DNA of 40,112 nt from Phenylobacterium sp. RIFCSPHIGHO2_01_FULL_69_31 (GCF_001824475.1 NZ_MHXN01000012.1:1-40112); one strand, 5' to 3'. Positions 26,701-35,706 are shown, counted from the stretch's first letter. Program-made: numbers and translations. Notes: generated from the sequence alone by a model not told the origin.

Positions 26701-28284
26701 TCAGACGCTGCGCAAGCGTGCGCGGGAAAGGTTAAGGTCCTCATTGCGGCCGTCTGAAGACGGCCAGAACGGTTTGATCCTGCGGAACGCCTTCAGCGCT
26801 GCATTGGCTGCCTCCAGCACCCGGTCTTCTTCGCCGGTCAGCCGACCCACTTCCAGCCCGGCGGCAAAGGCGAGCTCACCCGACCGCCGGCCGACCGCCC
26901 GCATGGCGACGGCCCGCGCCACCGCCATGTCATTCAGCTCGCCCATCTGATCCTGCAGCGCCTTCAGGGCGGCGACGAACCGCTGGCGGCGCTTGGGGTG
27001 GCGCGGAAACGCCTCGCCGAAGAACGCGGCGGCATAGCGCAGCTTCTTGGCCTGCTTGCGCAGGTCGTGACGCGCCTCGGCGTCGAGCTTAAGGAACCGG
27101 CGCGACCTGCGCCTGAGCCGCCGGTCCAGCTTGGCCAGCACCGGCGCCGCCAGGTCGGCGGCCAGGCCCTCGCGCAGGGCGCGCTGCTCGTCGTTGGCCA
27201 GTCGCCGCCACCCGCCGACCTCGATCCATTCGGCCAGGGTCAGCAGAAGCGTCCGGAAGCGCTCGGACCGCACCGCCGCCAGGGCCCGCTCGTAGGCCTC
27301 GGCCTGGGCGATGCGCAGGGCGCGGAAGAAGGCCGCCCGTCCCGGGCTCTCGTCGATCTCGTCCGGTGTCGCGGCCCGCTGCAGGAAGACGTCGATGTCC
27401 CGGGCCTCGGCCAGCTCTCCGGCCAGCCAGCGGGTCTCCGCGCGCGCCGTGTTCAGCCCCTCGGCGTCCAGCATCGCCTTGAACACCGACAGCGCCGCAC
27501 GCAGCCGGCGCAACCCGACCCGCATCTGGTGCAGGACGTCGGGGTTGTGCGCCCGCTGCAGCAGCCGGGCGTTGCCAGCGATCTGGACCAGCGCCTCCCG
27601 GGCGACCTGCTGGAACGCTTCCTCGCCGGTGGTGTCCGGCAGCACCGCGGACGCCTGGGCCCTCAGGGCGGCGACCCCGTCGTGGCCGGCGAGGCGATAG
27701 CCGCGCTCGGCCTTGCTTTCGAAGGCCAGGGTAAGGGCCGCCTTGGCCTGGAGATCCCGGGCCAGATCGAACAGGTCCTGCGGCGCGCCGGCCAGCAGTT
27801 CCAGCTCCATCTCCGCGATCGGTTCCTGGCGCTCGCCGGCCACGATCAGGCCGGTATCAAACACCACTTCTATACAGGTCGCCCCCCGGTTCCATACGTG
27901 GGTCCGCCGCTCGACCTCGACGGTGAACGCAGCGGAGAGGGGCTGGTCCGCGATGGCCGCCAGGGCCGGCGTTCCCTCCAGCGCCGCGAGGTCCAGGTCC
28001 GGCCCCGCCGTCTCGATTTCCCACTCGTCCCGCTGAAACAGGTCGCCGCCCGAGCGATGCTTCAGTGTCTGCACGAAGCTGTTGCTCTTGCGTCTCACCC
28101 GCAGGCTGAACCCCCCGTCGCGGAGCGCATGATTTGGCGTATCGAAATAGATGGCGTGGAGCTGTGCGACACTGCCCTCGGCGAGGGGAAAAGCCTCCCC
28201 CTGCAGCGCCTCGACGGCGCCGGCGCCGAGCTGGAACTTGAGCTCCAGCTCCGGGGCGGCCTTGACCGGTTTCCGCGCAAGCAT
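26701..28284 (-). CDS. CYTH and CHAD domain protein
   Basis: A 527-residue two-domain protein. The CYTH (triphosphate tunnel) domain starts with ELELKFQL (about 12-19), the ExExK motif, and continues with YFDTPNHALRDGGFSLRVRR. The histidine/arginine-rich CHAD domain begins near residue 220 (REALVQIAGNARLLQ, HQMRVGLRRLRAAL) and repeats. CYTH domains hydrolyse inorganic triphosphate or similar; CHAD domains bind polyphosphate granules. Its place directly upstream of ppk and ppx supports a role in polyphosphate metabolism. It ends 18 bases before the ppk start. Confidence 0.93.
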   Translation of the reverse strand: MLARKPVKAAPELELKFQLGAGAVEALQGEAFPLAEGSVAQLHAIYFDTPNHALRDGGFSLRVRRKSNSFVQTLKHRSGGDLFQRDEWEIETAGPDLDLAALEGTPALAAIADQPLSAAFTVEVERRTHVWNRGATCIEVVFDTGLIVAGERQEPIAEMELELLAGAPQDLFDLARDLQAKAALTLAFESKAERGYRLAGHDGVAALRAQASAVLPDTTGEEAFQQVAREALVQIAGNARLLQRAHNPDVLHQMRVGLRRLRAALSVFKAMLDAEGLNTARAETRWLAGELAEARDIDVFLQRAATPDEIDESPGRAAFFRALRIAQAEAYERALAAVRSERFRTLLLTLAEWIEVGGWRRLANDEQRALREGLAADLAAPVLAKLDRRLRRRSRRFLKLDAEARHDLRKQAKKLRYAAAFFGEAFPRHPKRRQRFVAALKALQDQMGELNDMAVARAVAMRAVGRRSGELAFAAGLEVGRLTGEEDRVLEAANAALKAFRRIKPFWPSSDGRNEDLNLSRARLRSV

Positions 28285-28382
28285 GCGGCGGGCCTCGGAA
28301 ACGTGGCCAGCGCGCCACGCGGGCCACCAGTGCAGGAAAACAAATCGTCTTGTCTATCGCGCAGGAAAATATTCTGCGGCGA

Positions 28383-29030
28383 TCAACCTTCCAGGATCTG
28401 GCGGGCCAGGACGCGCGTCACAGGCCGGAACCCCTCGTCCCCCGCCTCGTCCAGCCGCCGCACCACCTCGGCCGCATCCGGGATCGACCGGCCCATCCGG
28501 GCCAGGAGGTACGGATAGACCGCCTCCGGCGGGCGGATGTTGCGGTCCCGGAAGAAGCGCCGCAGCACCCCCTCCAGCACGTCGTCGTCGGGCGGTTCGA
28601 TCTCGGCAACGGGCAGGGCGTTCAGCCGCGAGCGCAGGTCGGGCAGGGCCGTCGGCCACGTGGCGGGCAGGGTGCGGGCCGTCAGCAGCAGCCCGCCGCC
28701 GTCGCCCCGCGCGGCGAGGTTGATCAGATGGAACAGGCCCTCGGTGGAGACCCTGCGGTCGGCGTCCTCCAGCAGGACCGGTCGGCCCGCCGCCGCCATC
28801 ACGTCCGGGCTCCCGGGATCGAAGACCAGAGCGCCCGCCGCCTCGGCCCAGGCCCGGGCCAGATGGCTCTTTCCGGCGCCCTTGGGCCCGATGAGCGCCA
28901 GGCATCCGTCGCGCCAGGCCGGCCAAGCCTGTACCGCCGCCACCGCGTCGGCGTTCGACGGACCGCGCGCGAAGTCGTCGAACGACGGAGGCGCCTCGCG
29001 CCCCAGGCTCAGCCGAAGCTGCCGCGCCAT
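28383..29030 (-). CDS. hdaA: DnaA regulatory inactivator HdaA (Hda family)
   Basis: A 215-residue AAA+ protein homologous to the ATPase part of DnaA but without its DNA-binding domain. The N-terminal QLRLSL (residues 4-9) is a beta-clamp-binding motif of the Hda type. Walker A is GPKGAGKS (48-55); the Walker B region is VLLEDAD. It promotes ATP hydrolysis by DnaA on the sliding clamp, preventing re-initiation. In Caulobacter it also takes part in cell-cycle control. I kept the ATG at 29030, as the QL motif must be near the start; no clear ribosome-binding site is visible. It sits upstream of the CYTH-CHAD gene, at a distance of about 100 bases. Confidence 0.93.
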   Translation of the reverse strand: MARQLRLSLGREAPPSFDDFARGPSNADAVAAVQAWPAWRDGCLALIGPKGAGKSHLARAWAEAAGALVFDPGSPDVMAAAGRPVLLEDADRRVSTEGLFHLINLAARGDGGGLLLTARTLPATWPTALPDLRSRLNALPVAEIEPPDDDVLEGVLRRFFRDRNIRPPEAVYPYLLARMGRSIPDAAEVVRRLDEAGDEGFRPVTRVLARQILEG

Positions 29031-29117
29031 GGGTGTTGTCGGTTGGTTGCGGTCACGCCGCCGAACTTAAGCCCCCAGACCGGCAGGCGCCACCGCTTGC
29101 GGCGCGTCGTCCCCAGG

Positions 29118-29885
29118 TCAGGCGCGGTTGTCCAGGCCCTTGAGCTCGCGCGCCGAGGCCAGCGTCCAGCCGTCGGGCTTCAGAAGCTCGATCGGGCTGA
29201 AGCGCACCTTGTAGTCCATCTTCTCGGATCCCCGGACCCAGTAGCCGAGGTAGACGTAGGGCAGGCTGGTGAGCCCCGCCTGGATCACATGGTCCAGGAT
29301 CACGAACGAGCCGAGGCTGCGGCGCGAGAGCGTCGGGTCGTAGAAGCTGTAGACCAGCGACAGGCCGTCGCTCATCAGGTCGACCAGTGCGCAGGCGATC
29401 AGGTCCCCCGGGCCACCGTCCTTCGAGCGGATGCGGTATTCGATGATGTGGGTGCGGACCGCGGTGTCCTCGACCATGGCGACATAGTCGGGCCAGGTCA
29501 TCTCGGCCATGCCGCCGTCCGCGTGCCGGGCCAGCAGGTAGCGGCGAAGCAGGTCGAACTGCTCCATCGTCGCCTCGGCCTCAACCAGGTGGCGTTCGAC
29601 ATCGTCGTTGCGGGCCAGGATCTTCCGCTCGGAACGGGAGAAGACGTAGTCGGCCGCCGGAAGCCGCGCCGAGACGCAGGCCGAGCAGGCCTCGCAGGCC
29701 GGGCGATAGGCGATGTTCTGGGACCGACGGAAACCCACCTGGGTCAGGCTGTCGTTGACCGTGGCGCCGTCCGAGAGGGGCAGGTGCGCAAAGACCTTCC
29801 GTTCGAACCGCTCGGGCAGGTACGGACACGGCGACGGCGCAGTCAGGAAGAACCGGAGCTGTCGGGTCGGGAAGTGCTGCGTCAC
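29118..29885 (-). CDS. bpt: Aspartate/glutamate leucyltransferase (Bpt, ATE1-like)
   Basis: A 255-residue aminoacyl-tRNA:protein transferase. The family hallmark is the cysteine-rich N-terminus with C20 and the RPACEACSAC cluster (C64, C67, C70). The C-terminal GNAT-like domain contains YSFYDPTLSRRSLGSFV and YLGYWVRGSEKMDYK. It attaches leucine to the N-terminal Asp or Glu of proteins, sending them to the ClpS/ClpAP N-end rule route. The start is a GTG (29883-29885), which gives MTQHFPTRQLRF, the usual family start. It lies upstream of hdaA with 87 bases between them. Confidence 0.95.
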   Translation of the reverse strand: MTQHFPTRQLRFFLTAPSPCPYLPERFERKVFAHLPLSDGATVNDSLTQVGFRRSQNIAYRPACEACSACVSARLPAADYVFSRSERKILARNDDVERHLVEAEATMEQFDLLRRYLLARHADGGMAEMTWPDYVAMVEDTAVRTHIIEYRIRSKDGGPGDLIACALVDLMSDGLSLVYSFYDPTLSRRSLGSFVILDHVIQAGLTSLPYVYLGYWVRGSEKMDYKVRFSPIELLKPDGWTLASARELKGLDNRA

Positions 29886-29960
29886 GGACCGGATGTCGCT
29901 TTCGAAACAGAACGCCTGCAGGGATTAGGCGTCATGCCGCGGCCGTACGCAAGGCGTCCT

Positions 29961-30866
29961 TTAGAAGCCCGGGTTGGCCGGCAGCACGGGGGCCTCACGC
30001 AACAACACGATGGCGATGCGACGGTTGCCCGGCAGCATCGGATCGTCGGGGTAGAGCGGCTCCGAGCTCGCCTTGCCAGAGACCTGGTACACGCGGTCGC
30101 CTTCGACCCCCGCACCTTGCAGGACCCCGCGGGATGCGTCGGCGCGGGCCGCCGAGAGCTGCCAGTCGCTGGCGGGCCGCACGCCGCCGGCGCTGGCGCT
30201 GGTGTGCCCATAGATGCTGATGCGGTTCGGCAGCTGGTTGATGACCTTGGAGATCGCGCGCAGCAGCAGCTTGGCCCGGTCGTTCGGCTGGGCCGAGCCC
30301 TGGTTGAACATCGACCGGCCTTCCTGGTCCACGAGCTGGATCCGCAGGCCCTCGGGCGTCTCGTCGATGATGATGTTCTTGGACAGCTCGGCCAGTTCCG
30401 GCATCGACTGCAGCGCCTGGCGCAGGGACTGCGCGGCCGAGGCGAACATGGCCTCCTCGCGCTGCTGCTCGGCCTGCATCTGGGCCGCGGCGGCCGCCTC
30501 TTCCGGGGTCTGCCGCTTGGCGCCTTCCTTGGAGTCGCCGTCGTTCGGGTTGGTGGAGGATGGCGCCATTTCCTCGAGCACGTCATTGGAGCCCGCGCTC
30601 TTGGAGCCGTCCTTGCCGAGCGCCGCGCCGCCCAGGATGCCGCCCGCGCCGGACATCGTCTGCGAGACGCTGGCGGGCGCGAAATAATCGGCGATGCCGC
30701 GCTTCTGCTCCGGGCTGGTCGTGTTGATCAGCCACATCAGCAGGAAGAAGGCCATCATGGCGGTCACGAAGTCGGCATACGCGACCTTCCAGGCGCCGCC
30801 GTGGTGGCCGCCCCCGCCGCCCTTCTTGACCTTCTTGATTACGATTGGCTGATCGCCGACCGCCAT
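29961..30866 (-). CDS. motB: Flagellar motor stator protein MotB
   Basis: A 301-residue MotB. Basic N-terminus, then the single membrane helix with the ion-conducting aspartate D32 (YADFVTAMMAFFLLMW). A plug/linker with Asp/Glu/Gln-rich helical stretch (about 115-155) follows. The OmpA-like peptidoglycan-binding domain occupies about 165-290 (ISIYGHTSAS, DWQLSAARADASRGVL, NRRIAIVLLRE). The protein forms the stator with MotA and anchors it to the cell wall. No motA is next to it, as in Caulobacter, where the two genes are unlinked. Confidence 0.95.
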   Translation of the reverse strand: MAVGDQPIVIKKVKKGGGGGHHGGAWKVAYADFVTAMMAFFLLMWLINTTSPEQKRGIADYFAPASVSQTMSGAGGILGGAALGKDGSKSAGSNDVLEEMAPSSTNPNDGDSKEGAKRQTPEEAAAAAQMQAEQQREEAMFASAAQSLRQALQSMPELAELSKNIIIDETPEGLRIQLVDQEGRSMFNQGSAQPNDRAKLLLRAISKVINQLPNRISIYGHTSASAGGVRPASDWQLSAARADASRGVLQGAGVEGDRVYQVSGKASSEPLYPDDPMLPGNRRIAIVLLREAPVLPANPGF

Positions 30867-30953
30867 GGTTCACCCGGCTTAACGCTGATTCCCGAGCAAA
30901 CTGCGGTGGGCGCGTTAAGATGACGTTTCGCCGGGTGCGTACGGGAGGGAACC

Positions 30954-31463
30954 TTGGGGATTGTGCTGGAGACCGAGCGGCTGATCCTGCGCGACGTGGA
31001 GGCGACGGATGCGCCATTCATCCTGGAACTTCTGAATTCGCCGGGCTTCCTGGAGAACATCGGCGACCGGGGCGTGCGCACCGAAGACGAGGCTCGCGCC
31101 TACATCGTCGAGCGGATCATCGGCAGCTACCGCGAGCACGGGTTCGGCATGTGGCTGACGGTCCAGCGACTGGACGACACCCCCGTGGGCCTGGCCGGCC
31201 TGGTGCGGCGCGAGGGGCTGGACATGCCGGACGTGGGCTACGCCTTCGCCCCGCGCGCCTGGGGCCGGGGCTATGCGCAGGAGGCCGCGGGCGCCGTGCT
31301 GGCCCACGCCCGGGGGGCGCTTGGCATCCCGCAGCTGGCTGCGATCACCAGCCTGGAGAACTTCGCTTCCATGGCGGTGCTGCGGAAGATCGGCTTCACC
31401 TACCAAGGCGTGATCCAGCTGCCCGGCATTGAGCGCGAGAGCACCTACTTCACGGCCGGATAG
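30954..31463 (+). CDS. GNAT family N-acetyltransferase
   Basis: A 169-residue acetyltransferase of the RimJ/RimL-like subgroup. It starts LETERLILRD, typical for the family, and has the acetyl-CoA loop RAWGRGYAQEA (Q/R-x-x-G-x-G/A, about residues 100-110), then the ENFASMAVLRKIGF motif of the last helix. The target (ribosomal protein N-terminus or a small amine) cannot be told. The start is TTG (30954) with a GGGAGGG ribosome-binding site close by; GTG at 30963 is a possible alternative. It is divergent from motB, with 87 bases between. Confidence 0.9.
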   Translation: MGIVLETERLILRDVEATDAPFILELLNSPGFLENIGDRGVRTEDEARAYIVERIIGSYREHGFGMWLTVQRLDDTPVGLAGLVRREGLDMPDVGYAFAPRAWGRGYAQEAAGAVLAHARGALGIPQLAAITSLENFASMAVLRKIGFTYQGVIQLPGIERESTYFTAG

Positions 31464-31536
31464 CGGCCCTGCGAAACGGCTTCGCGTCCGCCACGGCAAG
31501 GCTCTAGGCCTTGACCGGGCGCAAGGAGGGGGCGGC

Positions 31537-32400
31537 ATGCAGACACGGTTCGTGGAGGCCAACGGCTTCCGGTTCGCGGTGGACGAGGCGGGGGAGGGCG
31601 ATCATCTGGCCCTGTGCCTGCACGGCTTCCCCGAGAGCCGGTTTTCCTGGCGCCATCAGTTGCCCATGCTGGCCGAGATGGGCTACCGCGCCTGGGCGCC
31701 AGACCTGCGCGGCTACGGCGAGACCGAGCCCAAGCCCCGGGACGTGTCGTCCTACCTGATCGACCGGCTGATGGAGGACGTGGCCGCCCTGATCGACGCC
31801 AGCGGGGCCAAGACCGTCACCCTGATCGGCCATGACTGGGGCGCGGGCCTGGCCTGGACCTTCGCCGCCAACGCCCCGCGGCCGCTGGAGCGGCTGGTCA
31901 TCATGAACGTGCCGCACCCGGCCGTGATGGCGGCGCATCTGCGCAAGTCGTGGGCCCAGCTCAAGAAGAGCTGGTACATGTTCTTCTTCCAGCTGCCGGG
32001 CGTGCCCGAGTGGGTCACCACGGCGAACGATGGCCGCGCCGTGCGCCGTGCGTTCTACGACATGGCGATCGACAAGACCCACTTCACGCCCGACGTGCTG
32101 GACCGCTACGCCAGGGACGCCCGGCGCCCCGGCGCCATGACCGGCATGATCAACTGGTATCGGGCCGCGTTTCGCCTGCAGGGCAAGCTGGCCGGGCCCT
32201 GGCCGGTGATCGAGACGCCCACGCTGATCGTCTGGGGCGAGGAGGACGCGGCTCTTGGGGTCGAGTTGCTGGAGGGCACGGACGCGCACGTTCGCGACCT
32301 GACCATCCAGCGCCTGCCCGGCGTCTCCCACTGGGTGCAGCAGGAGGCCCCGGAAAAGGTCAATCCCATCCTGAAGGCCTGGCTGTCGGCGCCACGCTGA
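31537..32400 (+). CDS. Epoxide hydrolase-like alpha/beta hydrolase
   Basis: A 287-residue alpha/beta hydrolase. HGFPES (29-34) is the oxyanion hole of epoxide hydrolases and haloalkane dehalogenases. The nucleophile is D100 in GHDWGA. The acid is in WGEEDAALG and the base is the histidine of GVSHWVQQEAPE (about residue 265). The lid contains SWYMFFFQLPG, with a tyrosine expected to help open the epoxide ring. It should hydrolyse an epoxide through an aspartyl ester; a dehalogenase role is less likely. A strong AAGGAGGGGG ribosome-binding site sets the ATG at 31537. Its 3' end overlaps the Nudix gene on the other strand by 41 bases. Confidence 0.9.
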   Translation: MQTRFVEANGFRFAVDEAGEGDHLALCLHGFPESRFSWRHQLPMLAEMGYRAWAPDLRGYGETEPKPRDVSSYLIDRLMEDVAALIDASGAKTVTLIGHDWGAGLAWTFAANAPRPLERLVIMNVPHPAVMAAHLRKSWAQLKKSWYMFFFQLPGVPEWVTTANDGRAVRRAFYDMAIDKTHFTPDVLDRYARDARRPGAMTGMINWYRAAFRLQGKLAGPWPVIETPTLIVWGEEDAALGVELLEGTDAHVRDLTIQRLPGVSHWVQQEAPEKVNPILKAWLSAPR

Positions 32401-32773
32401 GCACCGGCAGGATCCGGTCGGCCAGCAGCGGCGCGATCGGAACCGCGGGAGGCTCGCCCGGATGGATCCAGAGCTGTTCCTCGATCTCGGCCCCTATGGC
32501 GATTTCGCCCACGATTTCGACGCAGTAGGCCGAAGACCTCACCGTCGCGCCGGGCTCGTTGGCCGCCGGCGCCTCGAAGCGTCCCAGAACGCCGGCGGCG
32601 ACAAGCCGGACGCCGAGCTCCTCGCGCAGCTCGCGGGCCAGGGCGGCCAGATCGTCCTCGCCCGGCTCACGCTTGCCGCCGGGCAGCATGAACCGCGTCG
32701 TGCCGCGCTTGCGCACGGTCAGGACCCGTCCGGCGGTATCGCGGATGACAGCACCGACCACCTCGACGATCAT
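32360..32773 (-). CDS. Nudix hydrolase
   Basis: A 137-residue Nudix protein. The box is complete: G33-x5-E39-x7-R47-E48-L49-x-E51-E52-x-G54-V55. The substrate is a nucleoside diphosphate linked to another group; the specific one cannot be predicted. MutT-like oxidised-nucleotide cleaning is possible. I chose the ATG at 32773 with GGAAGG upstream over the GTG at 32791, which has no ribosome-binding site. It is divergent from the SMP-30 gene and overlaps the epoxide hydrolase 3' end by 41 bases. Confidence 0.9.
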   Translation of the reverse strand: MIVEVVGAVIRDTAGRVLTVRKRGTTRFMLPGGKREPGEDDLAALARELREELGVRLVAAGVLGRFEAPAANEPGATVRSSAYCVEIVGEIAIGAEIEEQLWIHPGEPPAVPIAPLLADRILPVLSVAPTARPSGWD

Positions 32774-32802
32774 GCGCCCAAGACCTTCCACAGAGAGGCG
32801 AT

Positions 32803-33681
32803 ATGGGACGGACGACGCGGGTGCTGGCTGAGGGCATATATTTCGGCGAAGGGCCGCGCTGGCGTGATGGCCGGCTGTGGTTCAGCGACTTCTACGCCCA
32901 CGCGGTAAAGTCCGTGTCGCTGGACGGCGACCTGCGCACCGAGTTCGAGATCGACGACCAGCCTTCGGGCCTCGGTTGGATGCCGGACGGCTCGATGCTG
33001 ATCGTGTCCATGACCAAGCGGCGCGTGCTGCGCCGCCGGCCGGACGGCTGGATCGGCGTCCACGCGGAGTTGGGCCAGTTCGCGACCTTCCATTGCAACG
33101 ACATGGTCGTCGATTCCGCCGGCGGGGCCTACGTCGGCAACTTCGGCTTCGACCTGGACGCGGAGATCCGCGCGCGCGGCGTCGAGAGCGTCCTGGCCGG
33201 TCATCCGACGGCGAAGCTGATTTACGTCGCGCCCGACGGCGCCGTCTCGGTGGCGGCCGCAGACATGCACTTCCCCAACGGCCCGGTGATCACGCCGGAC
33301 GGCAAGACGCTGATTGTGGGCGAGACGCTGGCCGGTGTGCTGACGGCCTTCGACATCGGGCTGGGCGGCGCCCTCGCCAACCGCCGCGTCTGGGCCTCGT
33401 GCCAGCCCGCCGTGCCTGACGGCATCTGCCTGGACGCGGACGGCGCGATCTGGGTCGCCAATCCCATCGCCCCGCAGTGTCTCCGCATCGCGAAGGGTGG
33501 GGAGGTTCTGGAGGTGATCGACACCGGCCAGCCCTGCTACGCCTGCATGCTGGGCGGCGACGATGGCCGAACCCTCTTCATGGTGACGGCGGCCAGCTCG
33601 GACCACGAGGCGGCGGCCAAGGCGGCGACGGGCAAGATCCTCGTGGCGACCGTCGACACGGGGCGGGCGGGCCTCCCCTAG
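32803..33681 (+). CDS. SMP-30/gluconolactonase family protein
   Basis: A 292-residue six-bladed beta-propeller. GEGPRW (residues 15-20) carries the metal-binding glutamate E16, HCNDMVVDSAGGAYVGNFG the conserved asparagine and aspartate, and PDGICLDADGAIWVAN the final metal aspartate. Members of the family hydrolyse sugar lactones (gluconolactone, or arabinonolactone) with a divalent metal. No sugar catabolism genes are adjacent, so the substrate is open. Start ATG 32803, 29 bases from the divergent Nudix start. Confidence 0.9.
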   Translation: MGRTTRVLAEGIYFGEGPRWRDGRLWFSDFYAHAVKSVSLDGDLRTEFEIDDQPSGLGWMPDGSMLIVSMTKRRVLRRRPDGWIGVHAELGQFATFHCNDMVVDSAGGAYVGNFGFDLDAEIRARGVESVLAGHPTAKLIYVAPDGAVSVAAADMHFPNGPVITPDGKTLIVGETLAGVLTAFDIGLGGALANRRVWASCQPAVPDGICLDADGAIWVANPIAPQCLRIAKGGEVLEVIDTGQPCYACMLGGDDGRTLFMVTAASSDHEAAAKAATGKILVATVDTGRAGLP

Positions 33682-34034
33682 GGATTTTTCCGGATCTCCA
33701 TCGTCGCGATCAACCCGTCGCGGAAGCTGTAGGTGTGGATGACCACCTGATCCGAGAGCGTCACCCCGTCGCGATCGCACACGACCTGCCGCACACTCGC
33801 GGCCAGCCGTCCGTCCGGGAGCGCTTCGAAGGCCTCCGGCGTGACGGTCGGATCGATCTCCGCCCATTGGCGACGCCAGTACTCGCCCACGGCCTCGCGA
33901 CCCCGGACGACGCCGCCTTCCCAGCCGTTCGGCCAAGCGACATCGGGGGCCATGGCCGCAAGCACGGCCTCCACCTGGCGCGCGTTGAAGGCCGCGTACA
34001 TCCGCTCCAGGACCGCCTCGCGGCCCACGCTCAT
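33678..34034 (-). CDS. SnoaL-like / NTF2-fold protein
   Basis: A 118-residue protein of the NTF2-like superfamily (SnoaL-like group): MYAAFNARQVEAVLAAMAPDVAWPNGWEGGVVRG is the typical N-terminal helix pair and beta turn. These proteins bind small hydrophobic ligands or act as isomerases and lyases; function cannot be told. Its start overlaps the hemB stop by 4 bases (ATGA), so it is coupled to hemB. It is convergent with the SMP-30 gene, 3' ends overlapping by 4 bases. Confidence 0.87.
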   Translation of the reverse strand: MSVGREAVLERMYAAFNARQVEAVLAAMAPDVAWPNGWEGGVVRGREAVGEYWRRQWAEIDPTVTPEAFEALPDGRLAASVRQVVCDRDGVTLSDQVVIHTYSFRDGLIATMEIRKNP

Positions 34035-35047
34035 GCGCCGAGCAACCTCGCCGCCCGGGGCGCGAAGTAGGTGATCACCCCGGCCGCCCCGGCGCGCTTG
34101 AAGCCACCCAGGCTTTCCAGGATCGAGCGCTCCTCGTCCAGCCAGCCGTTCTGGGCCGCAGCCATGATCATGGCGTACTCGCCGGAGACCTGGAACGCGT
34201 AGGTCGGCATCGCGAACGCGTCGACCACCTGGCGGACGATGTCGAGGTAAGGCATCCCCGGCTTCACCATCACCATGTCCGCGCCCTCGGCGATGTCGAG
34301 GGCCACCTCGCGCAGGGCCTCGGCGTGGTTGGCCGAGTCCATCTGGTAGGTCTTCTTGTCGCCGGGATTGTCCACGGACCCCGTGCCCAGCTTTCCCGAG
34401 CCGATGGCGTCGCGGTAGGGGCCGTAGAAGGCCGAGGCGTACTTGGCGGCGTAGGACATGATCATCACGTCCTGCAGACCCTCGGATTCCAGGGCGGCGC
34501 GGATGGCGCCGACCCGGCCGTCCATCATGTCGCTGGGCGCGAGGATGTCGCAGCCGGCCTTGGCCTGCGCCAGGGCCTGCTTCACCAGAGCCTCGATGGT
34601 GGCGTCGTTGACGATGCGGCCGTTCTCCAACAGGCCGTCGTGGCCGTGGTCGGTGAAGGGGTCGAGGGCCACGTCGCACATGATCCCGACCTCGGGAGCG
34701 GCGTCCTTCATGGCCTTCACGGCGCTGGCGACAAGGCCGTTGGGGTCGTGCGCCAGCCTGCCGGTCGCGTCCTTCTTGGCGCCGTCGATGTGCGGGAAGA
34801 CGGCGATGGCGGGAATGCCCAGCGCCTGGGCCTCCTTGGCCGCGGCCGCCGCATCCTTCACCGACAGGCGGCTGATCCCCGGCATCGAGGCCACGGGAAC
34901 CGTTCCTTCGCCCTCGTGGACCACCATCGACCAGATCAGGTCGTTGGGCGTCAGCACCGTCTCGCGCACCAACCGCCGGATCCAGTCGGCCTGGCGCAGG
35001 CGACGCATGCGAAGGGCGGGGTAGGCGGCGAGGGGAGCTCTGGTCAT
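34031..35047 (-). CDS. hemB: Delta-aminolevulinic acid dehydratase (porphobilinogen synthase)
   Basis: A 338-residue HemB that condenses two 5-aminolevulinate molecules to porphobilinogen. The two active-site lysines are K202 (SYAAKYASAFYGP) and K262 (MVKPGMPYLD), the latter forming the Schiff base. The metal site reads CDVALDPFTDHGHDG, with aspartates where zinc-type enzymes have cysteines, so it belongs to the non-zinc, magnesium-using type common in alphaproteobacteria. It is the partner of the hemA gene at the right end of the window, although not in the same operon. A SnoaL-like gene follows in an ATGA overlap. Confidence 0.97.
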   Translation of the reverse strand: MTRAPLAAYPALRMRRLRQADWIRRLVRETVLTPNDLIWSMVVHEGEGTVPVASMPGISRLSVKDAAAAAKEAQALGIPAIAVFPHIDGAKKDATGRLAHDPNGLVASAVKAMKDAAPEVGIMCDVALDPFTDHGHDGLLENGRIVNDATIEALVKQALAQAKAGCDILAPSDMMDGRVGAIRAALESEGLQDVMIMSYAAKYASAFYGPYRDAIGSGKLGTGSVDNPGDKKTYQMDSANHAEALREVALDIAEGADMVMVKPGMPYLDIVRQVVDAFAMPTYAFQVSGEYAMIMAAAQNGWLDEERSILESLGGFKRAGAAGVITYFAPRAARLLGA

Positions 35048-35088
35048 GGCGCGGGGGTTTGCACCCGCGACGCCCGTCGGCGCAAGGC

Positions 35089-35706
35089 CTAGCAGCGATG
35101 GAAGACGTGGCAGCGGATGCCGGAGTAGCCAGACATGCCGGGCGCCTCGCGATAGCGTCGGCCCGCCTCGTTGTGGCGCGCCTCGCGGGCGAACTCACCC
35201 TTGGCGTTCTCAGGATCGTTGGCGCGAGTCACGCTCCTCGCGATCTCGTCTACCTTGCGGCAGGCCAGGCTCTCTCGCTTCGGATCGCGTAGCGGATCGC
35301 AGGGCAAGAACGCCTCGAGATCTGGCTCGCCGCCGGCGCCAGCCCGCGGCGTCGTCCTGTTCACCACCCACCGCGGGTCGATGGCCGCACCAGGGGGTGT
35401 CGGCGTCACGGGAGCGGTGTCGAGTGTCGCGGCCCGCCGTGGGGCGGCAGTCAGCTCTGGAGTGTCGCTCGAAGCGCGGGCGGCGGCCGGCCTGGACGAG
35501 GCCCGAGGCTTCGTCTTCGTGGCTGGCGGGACACGCACCAGCTGGACGTCCACGATGGGTGGATCGGTTTTCCAATCGGCCGCGGCGCGTTTCAGGGCGA
35601 ACCAGCCGAGCACCACCACATGCAGCGCCGCCGACAGCAGCAACGCCAGGCCCCAGCCCGGCCGGCGTCCCCTCGCAAGTCGCGCCGATCCCGCCAGGGT
35701 CGCCAT
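35089..35706 (-). CDS. TonB-like N-terminal anchor protein, periplasmic
   Basis: A 205-residue protein with a basic N-terminus ([11 protein letters not shown]), one membrane helix (about 19-39, [19 protein letters not shown]), and a proline/threonine-rich periplasmic stretch ([12 protein letters not shown]), as in TonB-type energy transducers. The C-terminal part (about 125-205) has four cysteines ([14 protein letters not shown], and [10 protein letters not shown]) that could form disulfides in the periplasm. It does not end in the normal TonB C-terminal domain, so the role is open. Start ATG 35706, with GGGAGAA seven bases upstream. It is divergent from the acyl-CoA dehydrogenase. Confidence 0.75.
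   Translation of the reverse strand: MATLAGSARLARGRRPGWGLALLLSAALHVVVLGWFALKRAAADWKTDPPIVDVQLVRVPPATKTKPRASSRPAAARASSDTPELTAAPRRAATLDTAPVTPTPPGAAIDPRWVVNRTTPRAGAGGEPDLEAFLPCDPLRDPKRESLACRKVDEIARSVTRANDPENAKGEFAREARHNEAGRRYREAPGMSGYSGIRCHVFHRC

Noticed and set aside
28350..30923. An 857-codon open frame on the plus strand
   Set aside because: It runs antisense to hdaA, bpt and motB, whose products are unmistakable. Long antisense frames arise in high-GC DNA; its composition (many R, V, G, H, Q) is that of a shadow.
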